Source of the DNA: Dipteronia dyeriana
Lineage: Eukaryota > Streptophyta > Magnoliopsida > Sapindales > Sapindaceae
Direction of reading: 5' to 3'
Assembly (NCBI GenBank): GCA_032871835.1
Contig: CM065303.1
Location: 20,028,001-20,092,000 of the forward strand
Length of the DNA: 64,000 nucleotides
Position numbers and translations under genes: made by a program. The notes beneath the pieces are model-generated. The model worked only from the letters and a program-made list of their open reading frames with translations, ran no database searches and was not told the origin of the DNA. Shown here in pieces: positions 11,444-22,461 of this stretch. Every line of letters begins with the position of its first letter. Within the stretch, counting starts at the first letter, position 1.

Positions 11444-12097
11444 ATGGTGTCACCTTCAACTAAACGATTCACAAACATTTGTGCGTTTGGTGGCACCAAT
11501 TATGGGAAATACAGAGAGTTTGTTGATGCTGCAACTCATCTTGGTAAGGTTTTGCCTGAGCAAAAAATACACCTAGTGTATGGAGGAGGTAACTTGGGAT
11601 TAATGGGGTATGTTTCACGAGCGGCACGAGACGGAGGTAGTCAAGTTCTGGGTATTGTCCCAAAATATATGGCCGCAGCAGACATCATCGGAAAGACAAA
11701 TGGTGAAGAGCTAGTTGTTTCAGGTATGCAAGAAAGATTGATTGCTATGTTACATCATGCTGATGCGTTTATAGCTTTGCCAGCTGGTTTTGGAACCTTA
11801 GAAGAAATCTTTACAATGGCATCCTGGGCGCAACTACACATCCATGAGAAACCCATCGGTTTGTTGAATGTTAATAAATTTTATGATGGTTTGTTTTCAT
11901 TTCTTGATCATGCTCAGAAAAATTATTACATTCCACCTTCAATCCGAAAAATCTTTATATCTGATTCAAGTCCTCATGAGCTAATTGGCCAGTTACAAGC
12001 TTACAATTATGTGTCAGATCCTTCAACCTCCAAAATTGATTGGTCCACTGATGAAGAGAACAAGAAACGCAGAATTGATCTGAATCTCAGTTTGTGA
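11444..12097 (+). CDS. LOG-type (cytokinin riboside monophosphate phosphoribohydrolase family) ORF carried by the Athila element
   Basis: This is an intact 217-codon ORF starting MVSPSTKRFTNICAFGG. An upstream ATG at 11345 would add 33 residues unlike the family, so 11444 is preferred. It has the Rossmann-type LOG fold pattern: CAFGGTN (13-19), VYGGGNLGLMG (45-55), GIVPK (70-74), LPAGFGTLEE (112-121) and GLLNVNKFYDGL (139-150). LOG enzymes release active cytokinin bases from nucleotide precursors in the cytosol and nucleus. Two signature sites differ from the usual family: PGGxGT reads PAGFGT, and the Arg-Lys pair after the central Met reads Arg98-Leu99. Activity is therefore uncertain. The C-terminus ends KKRR then IDLNLSL. 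There are no introns, whereas host LOG genes have several. It lies between integrase and the 3' LTR in sense orientation, so it looks like transduced cargo. Confidence 0.88.
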   Translation: MVSPSTKRFTNICAFGGTNYGKYREFVDAATHLGKVLPEQKIHLVYGGGNLGLMGYVSRAARDGGSQVLGIVPKYMAAADIIGKTNGEELVVSGMQERLIAMLHHADAFIALPAGFGTLEEIFTMASWAQLHIHEKPIGLLNVNKFYDGLFSFLDHAQKNYYIPPSIRKIFISDSSPHELIGQLQAYNYVSDPSTSKIDWSTDEENKKRRIDLNLSL

Positions 12098-13305
12098 TTG
12101 TCCCATGGTTTTTATTCATTTTATTTTCCTTTATTTTGTATTTCTTTTGTTGTTTTACAAGATTTTGTTGTCTTTCAAGTTGTTCAGGTGATATCTTCTA
12201 AACCTTAACTCTTTCTAAAGACATTGGGGACAATGTCTCATTCTGGTTGGGGGAAGGAGATAATTGATTCAATAACTTTTGTATTTTTTAAAAAAAACTA
12301 ACTTATGACCATTTTTTTTTTGTAAAGATGGCCGAGTAAGGAGATCTTTTAAATACTTCTGAGACGCATCTTTGTAGTTCTGATGCATTTGTTTTTCCTC
12401 TCTTCTGACTATTCAAATTTATAAACTCTCAATTGTGATATCATTGACTAATCCTTTTGTTCATTAAGTCATCTTGAGAAATTTTTCAACTATTATAGAC
12501 ACACAAGCACATTGACACGTGATTATGTGCAGTAAATTGAGATTTTACGATATTTAGTTCTGAAACATCATTCAAGGGTAACAACCGAAGGCAGTGGTCT
12601 TGTTTAAAAATTTATATAGTAATAATAATATTAATAATTTTATGTGTTGTGACCAAAACTCTTATTTAGTAGCCGGGCCTCATGTATCAGTAAGCATAGA
12701 GTGTTTGCGCAAAACGGTGGAGTCTAGATAAGAATAAAGTACAGTTTTGTAGCCTCTTTAACTCGAGCAATTAAGTCTGAGGGGTGCTTCAACACCTAAT
12801 TTCCTAAGACCAACTGGTTTGGGAGTCATTGACCCAAAGCTCGTTACACGGGTTAAAGAGAAAGCTTAAGGGAATCGTACTATAAAAAAAAAATAACATA
12901 TGCAATCTGAGTAATTAAGCCCGTAGGAGTGTTTTCACACTTAATGCCCGAAAGCCAACTGGTTTGGGAGTCATTGGCCTAAAGCTCGAAACATAGATGA
13001 AATGTTTGTTTCCAATTTTGTTATATTAAAAAAAAAAAGAATAAAATTGTTGCCTAAGGAAAAATCCCTGGTGAGATTTCGGAATGAAAATGTTGTTTGA
13101 TTTCAATTGAATCTCATAATTATCGTGTTGATCTTTATTGAGCACAAGAAAGTTTGATTGATAACTCAATTGAAGACTGGTTGTCAAAGGGTGAGAAAAG
13201 AGGTATGGGAGAGTTTGTCTATTTAGTAGTTTAGAGATTTGAATTTGAGTTTTTACTGTTTTCGCTTTAATTGCTAGGGACTAGCAATAAGCTGGTTGGG
13301 GGGTG
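12098..13305 (+). other. Athila 3' non-coding region and polypurine tract
   Basis: About 1.2 kb without a supported gene. It contains a tandem duplication with a 145-bp period (12745-13000) and ends with GGTTGGGGGGTG (13293-13305), the purine-rich tract preceding the 3' LTR. The phrase GACATTGGGGACAATGTC near 12220 is an imperfect palindrome often seen in the 3' region of gypsy elements of this kind. Confidence 0.6.
12745..13000 (+). repeat. 145-bp tandem duplication downstream of the LOG-type ORF
   Basis: CAACTGGTTTGGGAGTCATT begins at 12811 and again at 12956. The surrounding GCAATTAAGTCTGAGGGGTG-type and AAAGCTCG segments are duplicated with mismatches. Confidence 0.8.
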
Positions 13306-14599
13306 TGATTAACACTGAAAAGTGTATGTTTACTAAGGGATAATATCATCATTTTACACTTCTAATATGATTAATTCCTCAATTTAGACATAATTTCGTC
13401 CGTTCGCTTAAATAAATGTGTAGTATAGTAATCATTGTATTTTTCTTTGTATTTCAGAGGTAATTCAATCAACTCAAAATCATGGAGAAGTCAGATAGCA
13501 AAACAAACATCGTTTTCAAGTTTAGAACGTCAAAAAACCTTAGGAAGACCACGAAGGGAATTTTCGTAATTTTGACTATTCACTGTTCACAATTGACTTT
13601 CACTGTTCACAGTTGACTTTTACTGTTCACAGTTGACTTTCACATTTCATAATTGACCTTCACTGTTCACTCACGGATGTATTATTGTTCACTGTCACTG
13701 TTCACAATTCACTTCACGGATGGGTTACTGTTCACTGTCACTGTTCACTGATGACGTGGCGAAATCTAGACGCTCCATTCTAAATTCATCCGATGGTCAA
13801 TTTTCATCCGTATTTTGTATAAATAGGGGGCCTCTCTCCCCTAATTTTGATGTTCTGAATCCAAATCTGATATTAAATTTGTGAAATTCTCTCTCTTTTG
13901 TTCTCAAATTCTCAGTTTAAATAAAATAGTTGTTTTCTAGTTAAATTATGTCTGGCTAATTTTATATAGTTGGGGCCAAAGGTGATACTGTTGGTATGGA
14001 AAATATGATCCAATTATGGTAAGTTTATTATTTTTGTGCTTTCTCCCCTCTGATCTTTGTGGAGTTTTTGACTCACTGTAGATAGACAGATATTGTCTAG
14101 CATAGTGGGTACTTTTACCCTTATTTATCAGAGAGTGGTTTTTCCCCTCTGATCTTTGTGGAGTTTTTGGCTCACTGTAGACAGACAGATATTGTCTAGC
14201 ACAGTGAGTACTTTTACCCATATCTATCAGAGAGTGGTTTATCCTCTCTAATATTTATGGAGTTTTGACTCACTATAGACAAACTGATGTTGTCTTGCAC
14301 ATTGAGTACTTATACGCATATCTATAAGAGAGTGGTCAGTGGATTGGAATACCATCTCATTAATCTGGACTAAATATTAATTATTGGATCATATTCGAAT
14401 TACCAACAGTGGATCCCTTAGCCCTAGTTTTAATTTTAATTGATTAACACTTTATAACAAGCTTAGTAATTAATCTAGATAATTAATTCTATAAGGACAA
14501 GTGAACAACCTCCGTGTGGTTTGACCCGGTCTTACCGGTTAATTTATTACTATGACACTCTTATACTTGGGAGCAGGAACACTTCTTTAGGACGTGTCA
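13306..14599 (+). repeat. 3' LTR of the Athila element (1294 bp)
   Basis: It begins TGATTAACACTG after the polypurine tract and ends GACGTGTCA. The duplicated target TACAC follows at 14600-14604. It contains a longer block of CACTGTTCAC repeats (about 13575-13755), a TATAAATA near 13818 and three ~100-bp tandem units (14040-14340). Confidence 0.93.
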
Positions 14600-14604
14600 T
14601 ACAC

Positions 14605-14840
14605 CTTGAACAATAAGGAATACACCTTGCAAGGCTTGATACAAGATGCACAAATCACCGAGAAAATCCTTGTGAAAGGCAAGGGTTAAGAGATTCATAC
14701 GGTTAGTAAAGTTGCTATTGTTAAGACCCATAAGAAGTTCTAGAAACAACAAAAGAAAAAGCAACATGGGTCTAACTAGAAGGGGTTTCGAGAAAGGAAA
14801 AGACTACATGAGAATGAATTCAACTTACGTTTAGGCAACA
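14605..14840 (+). pseudogene. Copia-B gag, 3' part
   Basis: The gag frame resumes in phase after the Athila insertion (LNNKEYTLQGLIQDAQITEK...) and then meets a TAA at about 14687 and further stops. A Lys/His-rich tract follows (about 14730-14780). No zinc knuckle can be read clearly. Confidence 0.7.
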
Positions 14841-14845
14841 GAGCA

Positions 14846-16070
14846 TTGGTATCTACTAGTGCGGTAGGAGATAACAGAATTAATTTTGATTCTTATAGAC
14901 ATTTAGATTTAATAGACGTTTATTATGTACCTCAATTCAAAAGGAATTTAATTTCAGTTTCTTGTTTAAATAAATTTGGATATTCAGTTACTTTTAATAA
15001 AGCTTTTATTATTAGTAGGAATAACAAATTTGTTTGCAAATGTACATTGGAAAATGGTTTATTCTATTTGCATAGCAATATCTCTCACTTGTTAGATACG
15101 AAATCAACGGAACCTAATCATAAAAGCGTAAAATTATCAAAATATGAAACTTACCTATGGCATTTGCGCCTAGGTCATTTAACCTTAAAGGTCAAAAGAT
15201 TTGTTAGTAATGGACCTTTAAGTGACTTAAAGGTCGATGATCTACCAACTTGTGAATCTTGTTTAGAAGGTAAGATGACCAAAAGGTCGTTCATGATGAA
15301 AGGCACAAGAGCCACTGAATGTTTAAGGTTGATACACACTTATGTGTGTGGTCCTATGAGCATTCAAGCTAGACGTGGATATGAGTACTTCATCACTTTC
15401 ACAGATGATTACTCAAGATTTGGCTATATGTATCTCATGAGACATAAGTCAGATGCTTTTGACATGTTCAAAGCATTTAAAGCTGAAGTTGAAAATCAAC
15501 TAGAGAAACACATAAAAATATTGAGGTCTGATCGTGGTAGAGAATATCTATCCGGTGAGTTTCAGTAATATCTTATTGATAATGGGATAATTTCTCAGTT
15601 TTCTACGACAGGTACAACTCAACAAAATGGGTGGCAGAAAGGAAAAATAGAACTCTTTTGGACATGGGTAGATCTATGTTGAGTTACTCAAAGCTTCCTA
15701 ATTCTTTTTGGGGACATGCTTTACAAACTGCTATGTACATTCTAAACGATGTACCATCTAAGTCGGTTCCTAAAACACCGCATGAGTTGTGGACCAGGCG
15801 AAAGCCTAGTTTACAACATTTGAGGATATTTGGATGTCATGCGCACATGTCAAATGGAAAGATAGAAAAGATGGAGTCTCGTTCAAAAACATACATATTT
15901 GTAGGGTATCCAAAAGGAACCAAAGGATATTATTTCTATAGTCCTTCAGATCTTAAAGTATTTGTTTCAACAAATGCCAAATTTCTGGAAGATGACTATA
16001 TGAATAATTTTGTGCCTAAAAGTAGAATTGTCTAGAATGAGTTTTCAGGAGATACAGTTCCACAAGAGGT
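14846..16070 (+). pseudogene. Copia-B protease end and integrase
   Basis: It starts in the protease-to-GAG_pre-integrase part (VYYVPQFKRNLISVSCLNKF). The HHCC-type zinc module then appears as LWHLRLGHL...CESCLEGKM, and the integrase core contains FTDDYSRFGYMYLM (Asp) and LRSDRGREY (Asp). A TAA at 15566 and a frame change near 15630 interrupt it before [20 protein letters not shown]. The later block [20 protein letters not shown] then FGCHAH is typical of copia integrase C-termini. Confidence 0.88.
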
Positions 16071-16179
16071 TTCACAACCTAGCCCAATTGTAAGTTTTGT
16101 ACCAACACAAGATCAACAATCTACCATACCTCATCGTAGTGGGAGGGTTAGTAGATAACCCGAAAGATACATCGGTCTA

Positions 16180-17800
16180 AGAGAATTTATAGAGAATCTA
16201 TAGAAAATCTTCTAGATGACGATGATCCTTATACGTACAAGGAAGCAATGGAAGATGTTAATTGTCGCCATTGAAAAAAGACAATGCAATCCGAAATTGA
16301 ATCTATGTTCAAAAACAAAGTTTGGTCTCTTGTAGACATGCCTAAAGGGATAAAACCCATTGGGTGCAAGTGGGTATACAAGAGGAAAAGAGGAATGGAT
16401 GGAAAAGAGGAAACCTTTAAAGCTAGATTGGTAGCTAAAGGTTACACACAGAAGGAAGGTATCGATTCTGAGGAAACATTCTCTCTTGTGGCCATGCTTA
16501 AATCCATTAGAATAATCTTATCCATTGCGGCATCTCTAGACCTAGAGATTTGGCAAATGGATGTCAAGACAGCTTTCCTTAATGGAAGTCTTGACGAAAG
16601 AATCTATATGATGCAACCAGAAGAATTCATTGAAAAAGGCCAATAGGAAAGGGTATGTGAGTTGTAGATATCCATATATGGATTAAGCAAGCATCCAGAT
16701 CCTGGAACATAAGGTTCGATCAAGCCATGAAAAGTTTTGGATTTATTCAAAACCTTGACGTGCCATGTGTATACAAAAGGATTAAAGGTGACAAGTTGGT
16801 TTTCCTAGTTCTTTACTTTGATGATATACTACTCATCGGAAACGATGTAGGTGTATTGACATCATTAAAAGAATGGTTGGTAAAATAATTTGATATGAAG
16901 GACTTAGGAGAAGCAAGTTATATTCTTTGTATCAAAGTCATAAGGGATAGAAAGTATAGAACGATTACCTTATCCCAAGCTTCATACATAGATAAAATCT
17001 TATCTAAGTTTTCCATGCAAGATTCCAAGAAAGGTATGTTACCTTTCAGACATGGAACCAAACTTTCAAAGGAACAAGTTCCTAAGAATGAGCATGAAGA
17101 GCAATTCATGAGTAAGGTTCTCTATGCCTCGGCAGTTGGGAGTCTCATGTATGCAATGCTCTGCACTAGACCAGATATATCTTTTGTTGTTGGCATAGTT
17201 AGTAGGTTTCAATCGAAACCTGGTCCTGAACACTGGACGGCAGTCAAGCATATTTTCAAGTATCTCAGGAGAATGAGAGATTATTTGCTTGTATACTCCG
17301 GAGGGGATTTAATTCTTATTGGGTATACAAATTCTGATTTCCAATTGGATTTTGACTCCAGAAGATCAACATCAGGATTTGTGTTTACACTTGGAGGAGA
17401 GCCAGTCATATGGAGGAGTATTAAGCAACCTTGTATTGCTGACTCCACCATGGAAACTGAGTATGTTGCCGCATGCGAGGCAGTTAAAGAGGCAATCTGG
17501 CTCCGCCATTTCTTGATTTACTTGGAAGTGGTTCCTGATGCGAATAAGCAGATCACTATCTATTGTGACAATAGTTGAACAGTGGCTAATTCGAGAGAAC
17601 CAAGAAGTCATAAGAGAGGAAAACATATTGAAAGAAAGTATCACCTTTTAAGGGAAATTGTGCATAGGGGCGACGTGATGATAACCAATATCGCGTTAGT
17701 AGAAAATCTAGCAGATCCTTTCACAAAGACTTTTTCACAAAAGAGTTTTGTTAGACACCTGGAGAATATGAGGATAAGAGATATGACACATTTGCTATAG
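16180..17800 (+). pseudogene. Copia-B reverse transcriptase and RNase H
   Basis: The RT N-terminus reads KPIGCKWVYKRKRG...FKARLVAKGYTQKEGID, followed by DVKTAFLNGSLDERIYMMQP. After stops near 16645-16665 the palm continues with YFDDILLIGNDVG (16815-16855), i.e. the xxDD box. RNase H is marked by YTNSDFQ...RRSTSGFVFTLGG, STMETEYVA, a TIYCDNS block and RGKHIERKYHLLREIVHRGD. A TGA at 17576 and other stops show that it is inactive. The end NLADPFTKTFSQK precedes the PPT region. Confidence 0.9.
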
Positions 17801-17814
17801 AGCAAGTGAGAGAT
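17801..17814 (+). other. Polypurine tract of Copia-B
   Basis: AGCAAGTGAGAGAT immediately precedes TGTTAGG, matching the common copia layout AAGTGGGAGAT followed by TGTT. Confidence 0.75.
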
Positions 17815-20800
17815 TGTTAGGATTATACTCGATAGCAAGAGTGTAATAATGTATTTGACAATATTTTCATATTAATAAAAGTAATTACTAGTTTAAAAAA
17901 TCTTATAGCATTTATAGTTTAATTATTATAATTGTCAAAAGTAAATAATCATAAGGTCAAAAGACTATGATAAAAGAAGAATTGTTCGTATATCTAGATA
18001 TGTATGAGGTAAACACAATTCTTTAGTTAGTCTTGAATAATATTCACAACTTAAGACAAAGGTTGGGTGCATTTATCTTGTTAAAGTTGTAGATTCTTTT
18101 ATTAGCATTTGAGTGTGATCAAATGTATTATGATGGGTCTAAAATAATCAAAATGTGGTGTCTTTGGGCAAAGGAATCTAGTGCACTAGGTGCATTGAAT
18201 AGGATCACGGTGAGATACTTTATCCAGAACCGTCAATGGATAAAAGTTTTCACTTGAAGACAATCGGAGAGTCTATCTCAATCCTGAGATAAATGATGGA
18301 CTTATGGTTGCAAGTGTTATCATTTGAACTATCAATGAGTACGATTATATAGTGTAGTCCATCCGCGATAGTTTGGTGGTATTCATTTGTTAATCGATAG
18401 AGGACTTCATTTATAGATATGGACATCGTGACTTCATTTATTAAAGGATAGTAGAATATCATCATATGAATGTTTTGAGGTATTGGATATTAAATCTTAA
18501 CGTTAAGTTTTCAATACTGTCTATAGAAATATGGCTTCTGGACAAGTCAAAATATCCAAGTTCAAAATGTGGTCATATGAGTAAATATGGTAACTTGGAG
18601 AGCTATAAGAGGTCTATGAGCTTTTGGCGATTACTGATATTTTTCATGAGGATACACTTTCTCCATTAAGATTGTCTAGGGTATGAATGAGCAATATTAA
18701 TTTATTCTATCTTTATTTAAGAGTTCAATTTTAGTTCTTTAGTGGAATGAACCAAAATTAATATATCAGACCTAAGTGAATCATTTGTTGATTGTGATTA
18801 GGTTATGTCTAATGGAGCTTAATTTTAGATAGTCCGCCAAGATCCTCAATCCACACGAACTTGCATGGATCACTTGATATATTCTACCGAACCAATTTAT
18901 GGGTCCATCTAGAATTGTATTAAGGCATGAGGTCTTGCTTCTTTTTGTAAGACTGAGTCTAATTCACATGTGGATTTTTTATTTAAGTCCAATGGATTTA
19001 ATAAAATAGGAAAAACAATATTTAGCCCATATATATAGGCTTGGGCAGCAAGGGACTATTTAGTAATCTTATATATTATTTTTATTTTATTATTTAATTA
19101 ATTAGGAAATTAATTAATTAATTAATTAAAAGTCAAAATCTTTTTTATAGTAGGAGATGGTCTCTTAGAGTCATATTATTATTGGTAATATAATAAGTAT
19201 CAAATACAATATTTGATAAGTAGATAAATAATAGGAATTTATTTATCTAATCAAATTAGGAAGTATTTGATTTCTATTAGGAAGTTTTTGATTTAGTCAC
19301 AATTTAATTATTTTCAATAATTGGTTATTGAATAAATATACTATTTGAGTTGGATTAGAATTATGGGTGGGCACCAACCCGCCAACCCAATCTAACCCGA
19401 CCAACCTGACTAGATTGGGTTTGGTTGCTTTTAAGATTGGGTTGGGTTGGGTTAATAAAATATAATATAACCCAGCACAACCCGACAACCCGACATTAAT
19501 AATAAAAAAATACATTAAATAATTTGATTTATTATTAGCTCTATAATGAAATCTCATTTTTTTAAAATATGTAAAAAAATTACTCATGCACTATTGATAA
19601 TATTATAAATGATAAATATAAATACATATTTTTAAATATTTTATACCATAAATATATAATACATTTTTAAAACATGCAACTATATTGTCTTCATCTTTTG
19701 TGTTAATTACATTTGTTAAAACATACAATTATATTGTCTTCATCTTTTATGTTAATTGACACATCCTTAATTATACTTTAAATCCTGCTAGGATTTGATT
19801 AAGAATTTGGTAGAAAAAAGTCTAATAATTGTATATAAACTCAAACTATTATGTTGGTTAAAGTAAATAATAGATTATCCAATTACGAGATATTCGATGA
19901 AGCAATTATAATTGTAAAATTGATAGGAGGCTTAGATAAAGACTTTCCAAGTTGGATAAATTGTTATATTTTTATTTTTTAATTATGCAATAGATATTTA
20001 AACGATTTATATTTTATTTTGTGATTTGATTTTATTGCTTTTAAGAAATCTAAACTCTATGTGATATGATATTATGGTGAAAATTTAATTTAAATTTGAA
20101 TTTTGATATAACAAAATTTGAATTCAAATATTATTATTTTTTTCTATTGGACTTAGAAAGCCCAACCCGACAAATATTGGGTTGGGTTGGATTAGGTTAA
20201 ATTTTACGTTGGGTTGGATTGGGTTGAAAAAATTTCAACCCAACCCAACCCGAAAACACTCGCCCCTAATTAGAATTCTTGATGTGGAAAATAAATCTTT
20301 TTATAAAAGGATTCTTTGTCACCAATTAAATCCACCTAGAGATAGGATTTTTGCCCACCAAGTAAATCCTCACTATGAGAGGATTTAAGAAACCTATATA
20401 TACCTCTACGTAAATTCAGTCAAGGCTATTGATTTCAAGAAGAGGAGTTAGGCCAAGCTATGAATTTTGCTAGAAAAATTCGGCCAAGCTATGAATTTTG
20501 CTAGAAAAATTCGGCCAAGGCAATTTGTCTAAGGAAAAAAATCGGCTAAGAGAGAATTTTGAGTATAGAGAATCCGGTTCTTGCTCTAAATAAATTCTTC
20601 CAACTCTAAAGATAGGTGTGTGAAAATTCAGTAAAGAGGAAAATGAAGAAAGAACGTTTTGTATTCGGTAGTGCACTAGTAGCATTTACATTAAAAAGTT
20701 TTGTGTACAACATCGAATCTAGGTTCAAGCGAGTTTCAATCAAATTGATTGGCAATTCACAAATGACCTAACGTTCTTTGTTTTTCTTCTTGAAGGGTTA

Positions 20801-21082
20801 TTGTGACTAACAAAAAAAAAATTGTCTGTTTCCATCATCATGTATACAATTTAAAGAAAGGGAGTTCACACTCCTAGGTGATTCATGTTCATGATTGGAT
20901 TGGAAGATCTTGTAGATTAAATTTCTCGCTTGTTCAATCGTCACGAGAAAAAAATACGATACTTTAATTATACGCCAATTAATCTAGGGTTAAGGTTCTT
21001 TCTTTTAAAGAGATTTTTTTTAATATTCCAAACCCTAATTTCACGTTTCTGCCGCGTTTTTGAATTTTTTTTTTTTTCTACA
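17815..21082 (+). repeat. 3' LTR of Copia-B (3268 bp including an insertion)
   Basis: It aligns with 3466-5755 except for the 907-bp insertion at 19363-20269. It ends CTACA before the ATTAG duplication. The LTR also contains a short extra duplication (GAATTTTGCTAGAAAAATTC repeated near 20462-20510) absent from the 5' LTR. Confidence 0.93.
19363..20269. mobile_element. hAT-like non-autonomous element in the Copia-B 3' LTR
   Basis: It is 907 bp with no coding capacity. It is flanked by perfect 8-bp duplications TTAGAATT (19355-19362 and 20270-20277). The ends are imperfect inverted repeats: ATGGGTGGGCACCAACCC on the left and, reading inward from the right, TTAGGGGCGAGTGTTTTCGG, both running into TTGGGTTGGGTTGGG-type subterminal repeats. 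The matching LTR (5011-5018) has the single uninterrupted site TTAGGATT. An 8-bp duplication with such ends fits the hAT superfamily. Confidence 0.88.
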
Positions 21083-21504
21083 ATTAGTAGTAGAGATTAA
21101 GAGGATTCGAGTCCCACCTTTCACCCTTTTATAAGTATGTATGGAGAGTTTTCTCATTATTGTTGTGAGAGCATATATTTGAACCATGAATAAAGTGTTT
21201 GGTATCGGTAAATTTCGGTAATGAGATAGTCAGTAGTACAATATAATTGCACATACACCATCGTCGGATACTTTATAATGCAATTAATTTGTCCTTAATA
21301 GTATTTATTGTGATCATAGAAGCATGAATATTTTAACACATATTATATACTACAAGCTTGTGCACATTAGCATATATAATATACTATTGTATTGGCCCAA
21401 TTTGTACGGAAAGTTAAATTTTATTCCTACCGTGATTTTTGCTTTTATAAAGGAGGATTAGTTTATTAGGTAGATCTTGTTGTCTATTATGTTTTAGTAG
21501 TTAG
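21083..21504. other. Right flank of Copia-B
   Basis: It starts with the ATTAG target duplication and a B-box-like GGATTCGAGTCCC near 21103 (right half of the possible split SINE). The rest is AT-rich with no supported gene. The 8-bp duplication of the next element occupies 21497-21504. Confidence 0.45.
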
Positions 21505-22356
21505 TAGACATGATGTTGGTTCCAGTTTCGGTTCGAAACCGACGGTTTCAGTTCCACGGTTTCGATCCGGTTTCACCAGTTCTGAACCTTTTAAAAAAAA
21601 ACAACCCAAAATCCCAAATACCCAATAAAATCCTACACCTGAAATACCCAAAATCCCAAAATCCCAAAATCCCTAATCACCTTCATCAGTTTAAACACAC
21701 ACACCACTAGCATAAACCCAAAATCACACACTCATCAGTACACCACAAATCAAACCAGTCAAAACTCAAACACACACACCACCATAAACTCGAAACCTAC
21801 CACCACTCAATCACACACATCCACCAACCGGTGACCACCATCTCATCTCTCTCTTGTTCGATCCAAGCAAGAAAAAGAAGAAAGAAGAAAGAAGAAAGAA
21901 GAAAGAAGAAAGAAGAAGAAACTGAGGAAGACGAAGCAGAAAGAAGAAAGAAAAATATGATAATCGATCCAAGCCTCTAAGGGAAGCTTATGATGGCCGA
22001 ACCGTCGAAAGAAGAAGATGATAGAGCCGTGGAGTGGTGGATCGATGGTGGCCTCGTAGTGGTAAAGGGGGCCTAAGAGAGAGAGAGAGATGTGAGGACG
22101 TGAAACTTGTGAAAGAGTGAAATTTTGAGAGAGAGATTAGATCTCGTTTTTTTAAAATAAAAATTATAAAAATAATAACTATTGGAACCATCGATTCAAA
22201 CCGGAACCAAAACCGTCGTTTCCAGTTCGTTTCGAACCGGGAGGTTCCTCAAAAAAGAGAACCGGAATCGAAATTGCCCCGGTACCGATTCTGATTCGAT
22301 TAGGTCCGATTTTTGTGGTTCAGTTCGCCGGTTCGAACATAACGATGTCATGTCTA
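21505..22356. mobile_element. hAT-like MITE (852 bp)
   Basis: The terminal inverted repeat is TAGACATGA at both ends. Subterminal sequence is rich in inverted GGTTCGAAACCG motifs. Flanking 8-bp direct repeats GTAGTTAG (21497-21504) and GAAGTTAG (22357-22364) differ at one base. The interior contains a CACACACC-rich part, a GAAGAAA run (21880-21930) and no convincing ORF. Confidence 0.8.
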
Positions 22357-22461
22357 GAAGTTAGTACGATAAAAGGAGATGATGAAGAAAGAAAAAAGAA
22401 ATATATATCCCAATCCCACTGTTCACATGTAATCTCAACATGACTTTTCAGTTTTCACTAA

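Larger units (their letters stand above)
7648..14599 (+). mobile_element. Athila-lineage Ty3/gypsy element nested in Copia-B
   Basis: The 5' LTR starts at 7648 and the 3' LTR spans 13306-14599, flanked by TACAC duplications at 7643-7647 and 14600-14604. The pol remnant has PWYADIVNYL, an integrase zinc finger, the DDE core and the [20 protein letters not shown] tail typical of the Athila/Tat lineage. A deletion joins the end of the 5' LTR (about 8895) straight to sequence downstream of RNase H, removing PBS, gag, protease, RT and RNase H. Two accessory ORFs follow integrase (10587-11138 and 11444-12097). Such a copy could move only with proteins supplied by another copy. Confidence 0.93.
3466..21082 (+). 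mobile_element. Copia-B: long-LTR Ty1/copia element with nested insertions
   Basis: The LTRs are 3466-5755 and 17815-21082, with ATTAG target duplications at 3461-3465 and 21083-21087. The left TG has decayed to CG (CGTTGGGATTATG versus TGTTAGGATTATA in the 3' LTR). The internal region holds a 1.4-kb leader, gag (7121-7647, continued at 14605), integrase, RT and RNase H. An Athila element (7648-14599) sits inside gag and a 907-bp hAT-like element (19363-20269) sits inside the 3' LTR. Without these two insertions the element would be about 9.7 kb. Multiple stops make it defective. Confidence 0.93.
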
